Below, in pieces: positions 47,588 to 57,329 of a stretch of DNA of 64,000 bases (position 1 is the stretch's first letter; every line of letters begins with the position of its first letter). Source of the DNA: Gymnopilus junonius (Eukaryota > Basidiomycota > Agaricomycetes > Agaricales > Galerinaceae); assembly GCA_015501075.1 (NCBI GenBank), contig JADNYJ010000001.1, positions 496,001 to 560,000 on the forward strand. Reading direction: 5' to 3'. A program made the translations under genes and the position numbers. The notes under the pieces are model-generated. The model saw nothing but the letters and a program-made list of their open reading frames with translations, ran no database searches and was not told where the DNA came from.

Positions 47588-49914
47588 TCAACTGGGAACC
47601 TTGCACCAAAAGAGGAGCCATTTTGCAGACCTGCGTTTCGTGTGCTCATACACGACATAAGATATAGACACTGCAGGGACAACCTGAAATGGGTCAGACG
47701 AAAAAGACAGGAAGACAATGAACTCTGTTGGCTTGCCTTCGCAAGTGTTGGAAATAATCCGCGGTAAAAGCCTCTCCAGCCATCGCGTTCATACGTCTTC
47801 TGAACGACGTCCCAAACTCCACTGTATCTTTGTGGATGGCCCGTTGAGCCTGAAGCCTGCAGACGCGTCCGAACAAGGTTCAGTGGATATACACTCGAAG
47901 CCCCTACACTGCCAGAAATGCTTCCGAAAGCAAGTAGAGCCAGTACCCCAGGTTCTTGCTTGCCGGTAGACCGTTGGTAGCCCAGCTTGAGTGCTTCGAA
48001 TGTACTCATGTCGATAGCCGAATATCTGACTACAATATCAGTACAAGCATAGCAATTTCGAGGAGAGAAGACGTACGGGAACACGCCTACTAGTCCAATC
48101 TAGTGATGTCAAGTCTGCATTAATGATCAGGCAGAAAGAAAAAACTCACTGTCAGACCGCGATAATATGCACGAAGTCCGCCTAGCTGGTATACGTGACG
48201 CATGGCACCAATCAAATTCCGCTTCTGCGCCGTACTACTCATCATTTGCGTCTAGCAGGGAGTGATCAAAAAGACAGTACCAAGCAAAGCGGAAGAGGTT
48301 TACCTTTAGCGTCTCTATGGGGTATATAGCTTGGCGAATATCAGAAGTATACAAACGGGATCAGATGTTTGCCCACTCAATTGACTGCTGATTCCACCAA
48401 TTCCACCAGAGAGAAAGCGACTGAAGCCACTGATATCCCGTGAATCCTCCACAAGGTCGTAGTATTTCGCGAAAGCGCGTTTCTATGAAGAGTGATCCCC
48501 TAAGCCAATGCTGCGATCTAACAAGAAATGGCACGGACGGATGATTCATACGCGAAAAACTTGATGGCTGATTCGGGGAAAATCTTGGCGACGGATAGAC
48601 CATTACCTGTCCAGAACGCAAGTATGCCGCCTTCCGAGTAAATACGCGCTACTGCATTCCCGATAATTCTAACGCCCGTTACTCTTGCTTGTCCTGGTAC
48701 AGTAATCGGTCCGCCAAGTTCTGGGGTCTGGTTATTAGGAAGATTTTGAGTCGGTCGAATGGCGCTGTACATGTCCGAGAAACTGGAAGGGGAGGGTGAG
48801 AACGACGAATGGCTTCGTATAAAGCAATATCTCGCCTGCTCCGGCAATACCGCCGGCAAGAAGAAACTTAAGGGAGGTATAACCGTCTAGGAAACTATGT
48901 TCTTTCACTCCTTCCTCCTCATCTTCGTCCAATTCGTCATACTCTTCGTCGGGGTCGGATGTGGACGAGGAACGTGGTTCTGAAGCTGTCATTTTGTACG
49001 CAGGATGCTCTGGAGGCCTGTCTTCTGCACTCAAACTGACGTCTCCTGCAGAGGCATGAAGTAGTATCTATGACGCAACGTCGAAGCAAAATCTCTTACC
49101 TTCCATAGTCACACGTGCAGCACCACGTCCATCATCGCCCAGATACCTTCGCATCTCATAGTACTGATAAATCTCCGCGGGTGAGATCTTGCGAGGCAAA
49201 AGGATGAAGAAATCACGGAAATCGCGAAAGTTGATGTTGTCCGGAAATCGAGATTGCGAAGATATAAATTGCATAAAGTTGTCTATGGTTGAGATGGATA
49301 AATGGATTCCTGGGATCATATATCTGCTTAGATAGGTTAAATATCAGTTGAATAGCATCGCTGACCAGCTTTACTCAAAGCAGATTGTAATTCTGTTCGA
49401 TCAAGGCGACCATTTCCGTCCAAGTCTAATTCATGGTGGAAAATATGCCATAGCTCTGGTGACGTCGCATTAGAGAGATTGGCAAGTTGGTCGATAGAAG
49501 TGAATTGGGATACACACCGGCTTCTTTCGACTGCGCGTAATTTTTAAATTCTTTCCATCCAATTTGAGGAGGTTGAGAGCCAGTGGGGTTGGTGGAGCAA
49601 TGTAGTAAGAGTTCGCTGTCGTACATGGCCTTCAGCGACTCGGCCTTTTCCGCAGTGATATTGCCATCGTCTACGCGATCCATGGGCGTTTGCGAAGGCG
49701 CTAGCGCTTGGGGAAGGGATTTCCATAGCTCATGTAATCTCCGTTTTCTGTTCTCCCTCCCTTCCGCCTCGCGAAATTCTTCCAAACAGTGAGATTTTTC
49801 AAGTTGAGGGTCAAGGGGAACGTCTGGGTGAATATGTAGACCCTCTGCGTCTTTTCCGGTAGTGATGCGATTAACATTGCGAGTGACTTTTGCCGAAGTG
49901 TCAAGATCGGGCAT
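47588..49914 (-). CDS. SAL1: Calcium-regulated mitochondrial ATP-Mg/phosphate carrier (SAL1/SCaMC)
   Basis: This inner-membrane carrier exchanges ATP-Mg for phosphate and is switched by cytosolic calcium bound to its N-terminal domain. It starts MPDLDTSAKVTRNVNRITTG (49914). The EF-hand domain contains one canonical loop, DLDGNGRLDRTE, in ELWHIFHHELDLDGNGRL. Other loops, for example around DRVDDGNITAEK, look degenerate. A further segment has FRDFRDFFILLPRKISPAEI. The carrier domain has three repeats with PX[DE]XX[KR]X[KR] signatures: APFDRLKIF, YPIETLKTQMM and YPLNLVRTRLQ. It ends VVPAVSISYVVYEHTKRRSA and KWLLFWCKVPS, TGA at 47588-47590. About ten introns occur. The fused EF-hand plus carrier layout separates SAL1 from ordinary ADP/ATP carriers. 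Confidence 0.93.
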
Positions 49915-50240
49915 TATGAAACGCAACGGCAATAGATGTCTGCGTGGACAACTTTTGACTGAAGAGCAGTCCAACGCAAAGACCGATTATGAGAGCGAAA
50001 GACGGCGTTCGCTGGAGGCCGTAGGGCGCCCTGCTCTCATAGATTCATCGCGGAGTGCCCACGAAGAGATGGAAATTGGAGAGTTGTTCTGTCACTGCCG
50101 AATCCGGTAAGCACTCTCGAGTCGCTTACATAGTAAGTAGGCGGATTTGATTGGGTCACTCAGTGACCATGAACATGCAAATAATATAGAGGAGTAACTA
50201 CATATTGCTTCAAGGCTAGCGCTGTCATAACGTGCAGAAG
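49915..50240. other. Intergenic: SAL1 upstream and orphan-gene 3' region
   Basis: This 326-base region should hold the SAL1 promoter. A plus-strand open frame (49862-50110) overlaps the SAL1 start and shows no recognisable protein. An ochre stop for the orphan gene falls at its left edge. Confidence 0.35.
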
Positions 50241-51257
50241 TTATTTGGAAACACCGAAAAATTTACGCAGTTTTCTTGCCCATGTACTGTTACCCAGCTT
50301 TCTGTTGGACCACCGCCCGCAAAGGATGCTGCTTGAACAGTAATGCTCACGCCGTGCATCATGGCCATTTGCCGAAACTTCTGCTCGAGATTTTTGTTTC
50401 TGCATGAATAAAGTCGGTGAACTATACAGCCCTCGTTCTGAAGCACCCCCAAAAGGATGAGACCAGCCCATCGACATGTTGGTGTTCATTGACATCATCG
50501 TCCTTTCCGTATGAAAAGAGGGAGTAGGTCTAAGCGAAGCAGTATGCAGGCCCGCCTGCATAGACTGTGAGTAATCCTTACTGGAGGCATGGCTTGCAGG
50601 ATAAAGGGAGGGATTTGCTTGCGAATATAGGGTGACTGCTTCAAACATCTTGCCTCCAGAGAAGGGAATATGTCGGCTCTGTTTGCTCTGAGACCGCAAA
50701 GGCGGTGTGGGAGGGCGGTAATTCTACATTAATATGTGAGTCATCAGCTGGTGGAAAGAGGACAAAAAGACTCGCTGTTGGTAGGCCGCGCCCCCTATGG
50801 CTATGAGGGTGAAATATTTGACTGCCTTGGGGCGTACGCAGCGACCTCTGGTCCCCTCCGACAAATGTATCTGGAGAAAAGCTTTGGCTCTGGGACAAGT
50901 AGTAGTTATGGTCTGTCAAGTTACATCAAATTACAGCGCACCTCCCGCTCAGTGGAGTCCACCTCTTCCAGTTCGACGACCATCTTCTGGTCCGCAGTAG
51001 CCGAGGAAGCTGGGTTGGTAGACTTGACCTCCACGATTTTTGTGGCAACTATCTCTCGCCAGTTGTGAGGCAACTAGTTATCTCGAAGTTCATAAAAATC
51101 TCTTAAGGGAAAAAAAAAATCTCACAGGTGGAAGATGTTTTTCATCCTCGTCTACCGCTTGCCTTAGCTCCTGAAGCGGAGACGAAGGTGGCGACGGAAG
51201 GTACTCTGGTACAGGTTTTCGGTAGCTCATGCTGCGTTGCATGCCAATAGAAGTCAT
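50241..51257 (-). CDS. Orphan Ser/Pro-rich protein, function unknown
   Basis: The proposed start is ATG 51257 (MTSIGMQRSMSYRKPVPEYL), followed by a polar PSPPSSPLQELRQAVDEDEK and, across an intron, LPHNWREIVATKIVEVKS. A 52-nt intron (GTGCGC...CCCAG) then leads to SQSFSPDTFVGGDQRSLRTP and LFVLFPPADDSHIN. A third intron leads to NYRPPTPPLRSQSKQSRHIP and a Met/Ser-rich stretch. The C-terminus is ambiguous. One reading ends RKLRKFFGVSK (50241). An alternative, via a 28-nt intron, gives QKFRQMAMMHGVSITVQ and a stop about 16 bases further downstream. There is no membrane segment or known domain that I recognise. The 5' limit could lie further upstream. Confidence 0.5.
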
Positions 51258-51911
51258 GAACGCAGGCCTTCCGTGAACGACAGTAGTAATGGGGACAGTT
51301 TGGTCCCCTTTCAGTAGCAAAGCGACTTTACCTGAAAAGCGCTGGCAAATCGGCAAGCAGCGTGGTAATGCCGCAAGAGTATGGCCTTGGACAATGAGGA
51401 CGGGCCCAAGCACAGATCACAACATCATGGCCCCATTGTAACCTGCTGTGTCTTCCCTGCGCATATTCCAGGAGGTAGATGTTCGATCCAAATCATTTTG
51501 GCAGCAAATATACCATGAAACGGTACACAGCTTTGGTTTGGCAATGCCATTCTTATTAATTTGCGCAATTCGGGACAGGGGAATGCTGCATGGGAGGTAT
51601 TGGCGCCCGTATCGGAGAAACAACAATAAGAAGAGCGGGGTAGCATGTATAATTACGATGGGAGATGGTATTGTAACATGATTCTCGAGATAGAAAGCTA
51701 AGAAGAAAAGAATTTGCGGACTGAGAGCTTCGAGGAAAATGAAAGGAATGTCATTTGCCTTAAATGGAAATCACCTGATCATACTGACGCCGACCTTTAT
51801 CGATCAAAGGCCCACGAATGATGCCTTTCAAAGACTTGGAGAGATAAAAGCTCGCCCACCTTTTTGAAGGCGCATTTTTTGCCCCCTCGATTGCTCTGAT
51901 CCTAGTCCCTA
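51258..51911. promoter_or_regulatory. Divergent intergenic region, orphan gene/Argonaute
   Basis: These 654 bases separate an orphan minus-strand gene from Argonaute. Upstream exons of the orphan gene may lie in 51258-51680, where minus-strand frames stay open (about 70 codons), but no protein family is recognisable. The Argonaute promoter must lie within about 51690-51911. Confidence 0.4.
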
Positions 51912-54900
51912 ATGCCTCCTCGCCCTACCGCTAGAGGCGGCGGTGCTGCCCCCCGACCCCCCGCACCAGCAATCCGTGGTAGTCGTGGAGGTACACCAGC
52001 TCCAGCTCAAGTTGACTTACCCTCTATCGGATCTCATGTCACCACTATTGGCGTAAAACGCCCAAACTTCGGCACGGGCGGACGCGAACTCAATATATTT
52101 GTTAACTCATTTAAAACTACCATTCCAGAAGGTGTCATTTATCATTACGATGGTGAGTCTTCCAGCAAAATAGATATATAGAACATCTTCTAATCTTCTC
52201 TATAGTCGGTCAGTATATTTGCCTCTGATAAAAGTAATTGAGTTCATTATTAAAACTTTTTGCAGTCATTACTCCGTCCGAGAAAACTCTCCCTGCTCGA
52301 CTTAATATGGACATCATTAAGTCATTGCAAACGAGGATTGCGCCTGAGATCTTCACTCCGCGCGCCGTTTATGACGGTCGTAAAAACATCTTTGTTGCCC
52401 GAGAGTTGCCATTTGGTGCAACGGGTGCACATGAGGTGAATTTTGATTTCCCATTCTCCACTGATCAACGAATTATCGTTCTCCTGTAGTTTGAAGTAAC
52501 CCTGTCCGATGGCAGAGGTGATCCCAGTAGTAGAGCACCCAAGATTTACAAAGTTCGACTGGCGAAAGTTGCACAGATTAATCCTGAGTACGTACTCGTC
52601 ATTGTGCCACTTTTTTCCGTCTCTGTAACAAGCTTCTTTTCGTAGAGTCCTCAAGCGATACATCGCAGGCCAGCAATCTCATGATAGTAATGTGCTTACT
52701 GCGATAACAGTATGCCCGTCTTGTTGTAATGCGTATGCGTTCGAGAGTTGATCAAGGCTTGGATTAGGCTCTCAATGTCGTCATCCGCATGGAACCCACT
52801 ATGAACTACCCTTTCAATTCACGATCATTTTTCACCGATCGTGAAACGAAGGATATTGGCCTTGGAATTCAGCTATGGCGCGGATACTTCCAGTCTGTCC
52901 GACCTGGTATTGGCCATATGCTCATTAACATTGATATATCCACTGCAACAATGTACAAAGCCGGTCCGCTTCTCCGACTCTGCATGGAATATATGCGGAA
53001 ACAACACCCCATGCAGCTTGCCAATCTTTCAACGCGGGAGCTCGTTCAGCTCCAGAGGTTCATCTCAGGTATTAGGATCATAACTCCCACAGCTGGAGCT
53101 GGCGGACGCGTAGCTGTCACCCCACGAGTCGTCAAAAAATTGACAGATAAAGGTGCTAGCACTCTGAAGTTCACGCTTCACCAAGGTGGTGAGATGACTG
53201 TGGCGGAGTATTTCAAGCAAGCATTAAATAAACCACTTCAATTTCCCGATGTTATATGCGCTGAGGTCAGTCGTTTCCGCAAGCAATAGTTGATGATCGT
53301 TCATTCTAGTGCTATAGGTTGGATCTGGAGCAAAAATCCCTCTCGAACTTTGTACAGTTCCTCCCGGACAGATAATGCGGAAGCAGATGCCGGCCGAAAA
53401 AACCAAGGATGTCCTTGACTTCGCTACCAAGCGGCCTCGGGATCGCCTTGAAAGCATTAAGAATGGATTGAATGTGAGCGAGCTCGTGTCAGGTATATAA
53501 TTACTTAGAACTCATTACTTGCATGAAGGTATTAGCTTACGGCCAATCTGAATACGTTCGCCAATTTGGTATGCATGTAAACACTGACGGACCATTGGCG
53601 GTCAGAGCGCGTGTATTAAAACCTCCCACTCTACGCTACGGCGCAGGTAGCAGACAACCGACAATTGTGAGCCCATCCACTTTTACGAACTTTGACGTTG
53701 GACCTCAAGTTTCGATAATAGGTACCAAGTAACGGATCCTGGAATATGTGAGCAACGATCGTTCGCTAAAATCCCAGTGCTCATACCATTCCAATATTAC
53801 AATAGGGTCGACAAGCGTTTTTACAAACCTACAGATCCTATCTACCGATGGGCATTCATAGTCTTTGAGGGTCGTAATAGATTCAACGATCAGACGGTTA
53901 ACGAGACTATGCGAGGCTTGGTCGACGGCCTTAGAGACGTTGGTAAGGGAAATCCTTTCGCAAGATCTACGTCCACCCCCTGATACAAGTCTAGGCATTA
54001 AAATCGATATGACTGAATACGTACGTTTCGGAAGTGCTCAGACCCAGGTTCGTGAGACCCTTCGGAGCGTTGGGCAAGAAATCTATCAAAGATATAAAAA
54101 TGGACCAAATCTATTCGTCATCGTCCTCCCGGAGGGTGGTAATGATATTTATACCCAAGTTAAATAGTGAGTTCGACTATTCCTGCTGCCCTTTCTTTTC
54201 TGATGTTTTCCCCTTGCAGCTTTGGGGATGTCGAAGTAAGGACTTTTTTCTCGTTGTGTCTTCTACCTCAATCGCACTGTAGATGGGGATCCCTACACAA
54301 TGCATGAAAAGCATTAAATGCTCCAGAGCCAAACCGCAATATTTTGCCAACGTCAGCTTGAAGTCAGCTTCCTTTTCTCACATCCTCATATAGGAGTCTG
54401 ACCTTTCCTTTTCACAGAATCAACGTCAAACTTGGGGGGATCAACACTATTCCCGACTCTACATCTGTATCCGTCCTGACAGATCCTCATCACCCAACAC
54501 TAGTGATGGGTATGTCTTGTTGCTTGGAGCTGAGGTTATGCAGGATTCTTACGTATTCCTTTAGGCGCGGATGTCATACATCCTGCTCCTGGGGCAGACG
54601 GACGTCCTTCTTTCACATCCCTTGTAGGGAATGTCGATTCTGATACCGCCAAATACGTTGCAGGTTAGTCAACCTACTCATTCGAAGTGAATGACAAGTA
54701 CCCAACACAAATAATTCCAGATTCTCGTGTTCAGGCATCTCGGCAGGAGATGATCGCGGACCTCTACGAAATGAGCAAGGTTAATATGCAATTCTTTGTT
54801 TGCATACTGTTAATCATTTGTCCTCCAGCATATCCTGAACCTCTACATGAGATACCGACAATACGTCGAGAAGAAGCAGGGAACTACAGTTAATCCGAAG

Positions 54901-55981
54901 CGAATCATATTTTATCGCGGTCTGTCGGATATTTGAACCTATGGTACGGTACGAGGTCTGAAACTTTTTCTCAAACAGACGGCGTTTCAGAAGGACAGTT
55001 TCAACAAGTCCTGGAATTAGGTACTACGTTACCTTTCGTTTTTTGGTCCCTGCTATGTATTCATGTCGTGATTTTCAGAGCTTCCTCTTCTAAAAAGCAT
55101 AACCTTTTCTTTCTTCATGTTTATCCGTTGTGCTTATCATGTTTTGCAGAGGCATGCCATGACTTGCGTATTGACCCCAAGATTACAGTCATCGTAGTCG
55201 GCAAGCGCCACCATGTCAGGTAGGGTGTCAATTGGTACAATAAACCTGGCCTAACGTCTTTCGCAAGATTCTTCACCCAGTCAGAGAGGGATGCTGATAG
55301 GAGTGGGAATTGCCCTGCCGGAACTGTCATAGATCGCGAGGTAGCTCATCCGACCGAATTTGATTTCTACCTGCAAAGCCATGGAGGTTTATTAGGAACT
55401 AGTCGACCCGCTCATTACTCGGTATGTTCTACTTCGTTGGATAAGCATGCTTATTCTGAAGCTCATTCCAGGTGCTTTACGACGTGAGCCTTATCCCACA
55501 AAACATATTACCCTTCTGACACCAGAGCAACATGAAGGAGAACGGGTTCAAGTAAGATTGAAAAGCAATCCCAGTCTTTTATTACTGATGTTCTTCCTCC
55601 AGCGCTGATTCCCTCCAGTCGCTCTCTTTTGCACTGTGCCACGTTTATGCGCGGTCAACTCGTTCAGTGTCTATCCCAGCTCCTGTTTACTGTTGGTTCT
55701 TTCCTGTGTAAATGAGTTCTTTTTCTCATGTTATTTCTCACACCAGATGCCGACATCGTTTGTTCGAGGGCGAAGAATCACTTCGACCCGAACGATCGGT
55801 GGAACTTCGAATCTGAAGATATCTCAACAAACCCCAACGCAACTGCGAACACGCTTGACCAGTTCCAAAAAGGGTTCAAACCCCTTCATCAGAACCAGAG
55901 AACGCTCATGTATTTTTCTGTGCGTTCACCTGTTGATTTGTTTTTGCCGAAGAATTGATAATAATTTCTTTTAAACAGTAA
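51912..55981 (+). CDS. AGO: Argonaute (RNA silencing effector)
   Basis: Argonaute binds small RNAs and silences complementary transcripts. The N-terminal tail is glycine/proline-rich ([20 protein letters not shown]). The N domain has [20 protein letters not shown]. The DUF1785 and linker region includes [20 protein letters not shown] and [20 protein letters not shown]. The PAZ domain has [20 protein letters not shown] and [13 protein letters not shown]. The MID domain reads [20 protein letters not shown] and [24 protein letters not shown] contains [51 protein letters not shown] and [18 protein letters not shown]. The catalytic set reads D-E-D-D, so slicer activity is possible. About twenty introns split it; one interrupts the second catalytic Asp codon. 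The last intron (GTGCGT...AACAG) places TAA right after LMYFS; otherwise the frame runs 16 residues further to 55958. Confidence 0.93.
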
Positions 55982-56256
55982 ATTGTCAATGTATTCCTCA
56001 AATAAATTGTACAAGATGGCTTGGTGCAGGTAAGGTTGGAGTGTGCATAGTTCGCTTGGAGTCCTGATTCTCTTGATTGATATAGCAGCACCATATATAT
56101 GTATTCAGAAGACTCGATTATTTTCGCCGTGGCTATTTTTAATGACGTATATACGTATATACCTATTGCAATAAACTCATACCCACAATCTGCCTTTCGA
56201 TCACGACTACAAGACGTGGTGCAACAGCAAAAGGAAACCCTGCACTAGGAACGCAA
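55982..56256. other. Convergent intergenic region, Argonaute/TspO
   Basis: This AT-rich 3' region contains short alternations (tatatacgtatatacc near 56145-56162). No gene is seen. Confidence 0.35.
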
Positions 56257-57007
56257 TTACTGAGGTTTGGGTTTTGGTTCGCGATTCAGCCACCAAATTC
56301 CTGCATTGAGGTATGTAGCATATCCCAACCATGCGCAGTAGGGAAGGAGGAAGTATGTCGCCTTTCCATTGGTGGGCCGATCCAAGATTTTCTAAAGTCG
56401 GGAGCGTTTGAGACGAGACGAAGCGATGGATTCGAACATAGGACTCACAGTCATGAACCATGCCATTCCTGTTAATAAGACGCTATCTAACAAAGCCAGC
56501 CCAATCTAGGAGGCAGTGAGTGCGAAGCAAAAAGACAATAATAGAACTGACCTTTCGCTTCACAAAAAAAATGGGGGGCCAGAAGACGTTGAGTCCTAAT
56601 TGAGCATAATATAAAGCGAGCCCCAGAGTCAACGCATTCCTAGAAGAGCATGATGTCAGAAACGGTTCAACGCAAACGTATTTGCCTTACCGATTGTTTT
56701 CGAGAGTGGTGTTGTCCAAGGCTTTGACGACCACATGGGAGGCATATCCCATAGACACGTAGAGCAAAGTCCATACAAAAGGAAAGGCTTCCCGACTGGG
56801 ACATCCTGGAGGTGTCTTGAGTTGCTGGCAAACAGAATGAGTTGGGAAAATGTGTCAGAAGATGAGAACACCTACTGCATACCAATTGCTGGCACCTACA
56901 TCGGATGTTGGTTTGCCGCTAAAGAATCCAAGGGCAAGAGGTAAACCCACGGCAGCAACAGGGTTGCGAGGAACGGCGAGAAGGATGTTGGGGATGTGGA
57001 AGGACAT
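56257..57007 (-). CDS. TSPO: TspO/MBR (translocator) family protein
   Basis: TspO proteins are five-helix membrane proteins of outer mitochondrial or secretory membranes that bind porphyrins and cholesterol-like ligands. The protein starts MSFHIPNILLAVPRNPVAAV GLPLALGFFSG (57007), the first helix. The characteristic motif reads TPPGCPSREAFPFVWTLLYV followed by SMGYASHVVVKALDN. The third and fourth helices are ALTLGLALYYAQLGLNVFWP PIFFVKRKIGLALLDS (the usual Y-x-x-Q-L-x-x-N-x-x-W-P signature) and the fifth is YCAWLGYATYLNAGIWWLNR, ending EPKPKPQ at TAA 56257-56259. Four introns are visible. The PPGW usually found in the first loop is PPG-CPSRE here. The two-helix signature and ending make the family call firm. 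The ligand is unknown. Confidence 0.9.
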
Positions 57008-57141
57008 CTTCAAGTTTGTATGTGTTCTGCATTTCCAATTTCCATCCAATACGTACTGCCGTCAATGACATCACTCAAGGCATGACGCATTGCATTTCCA
57101 TTTGGAAATTCTTATTGTAGGTCCCAAAAGCTTTCTCCGCC

Positions 57142-57146
57142 AAAAA
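57142..57146 (-). terminator. Pol III terminator of tRNA-Gln
   Basis: On the minus strand, a run of five T lies three bases downstream of the tRNA 3' end, as expected for RNA polymerase III termination. Confidence 0.7.
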
Positions 57147-57149
57147 TGT

Positions 57150-57232
57150 AGGCCCTGCCCGGAATCGAACCGGGGTTACAAGAAATCCCGATTAGTCAGA
57201 ATCTTGAGTGATAACCGCTACACTACAGAGCC
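57150..57232 (-). tRNA. tRNA-Gln(CTG) with an 11-nt intron
   Basis: The 5' acceptor strand GGCTCTG pairs with CAGGGCC at the 3' end (one G-T pair), followed by discriminator T, as in yeast tRNA-Gln. The D arm is GTGTAGCGGTTATCAC. The anticodon stem CAAGA/TCTTG flanks a loop TTCTGA...T, giving anticodon CTG (57197-57199 on the plus strand, reading CAG codons). The canonical position after residue 37 carries an 11-nt intron (57185-57195), ctaatcgggat in the sense direction. The T arm is CCCGG-TTCGATT-CCGGG, which also forms the B box GGTTCGATTCC. The spliced length is 72 nt. It sits head-to-head with HIS4, whose start codon is 98 bases away. Confidence 0.92.
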
Positions 57233-57329
57233 TTAGGGCGTATCGAAGACCTGGACAATAGGAGCATTATTGTCTGGAGTCAAATCTAATCTTTCGAGTC
57301 AGATTCACGATCTTTTGCGACCGACCACG
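57233..57329. promoter_or_regulatory. Short upstream region between tRNA-Gln and HIS4
   Basis: Only 97 bases separate the tRNA 5' end from the HIS4 ATG, so the HIS4 promoter must overlap the tRNA gene or lie within it. The leader is in frame with HIS4 back to 57270, but no ATG is present there. Confidence 0.45.
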
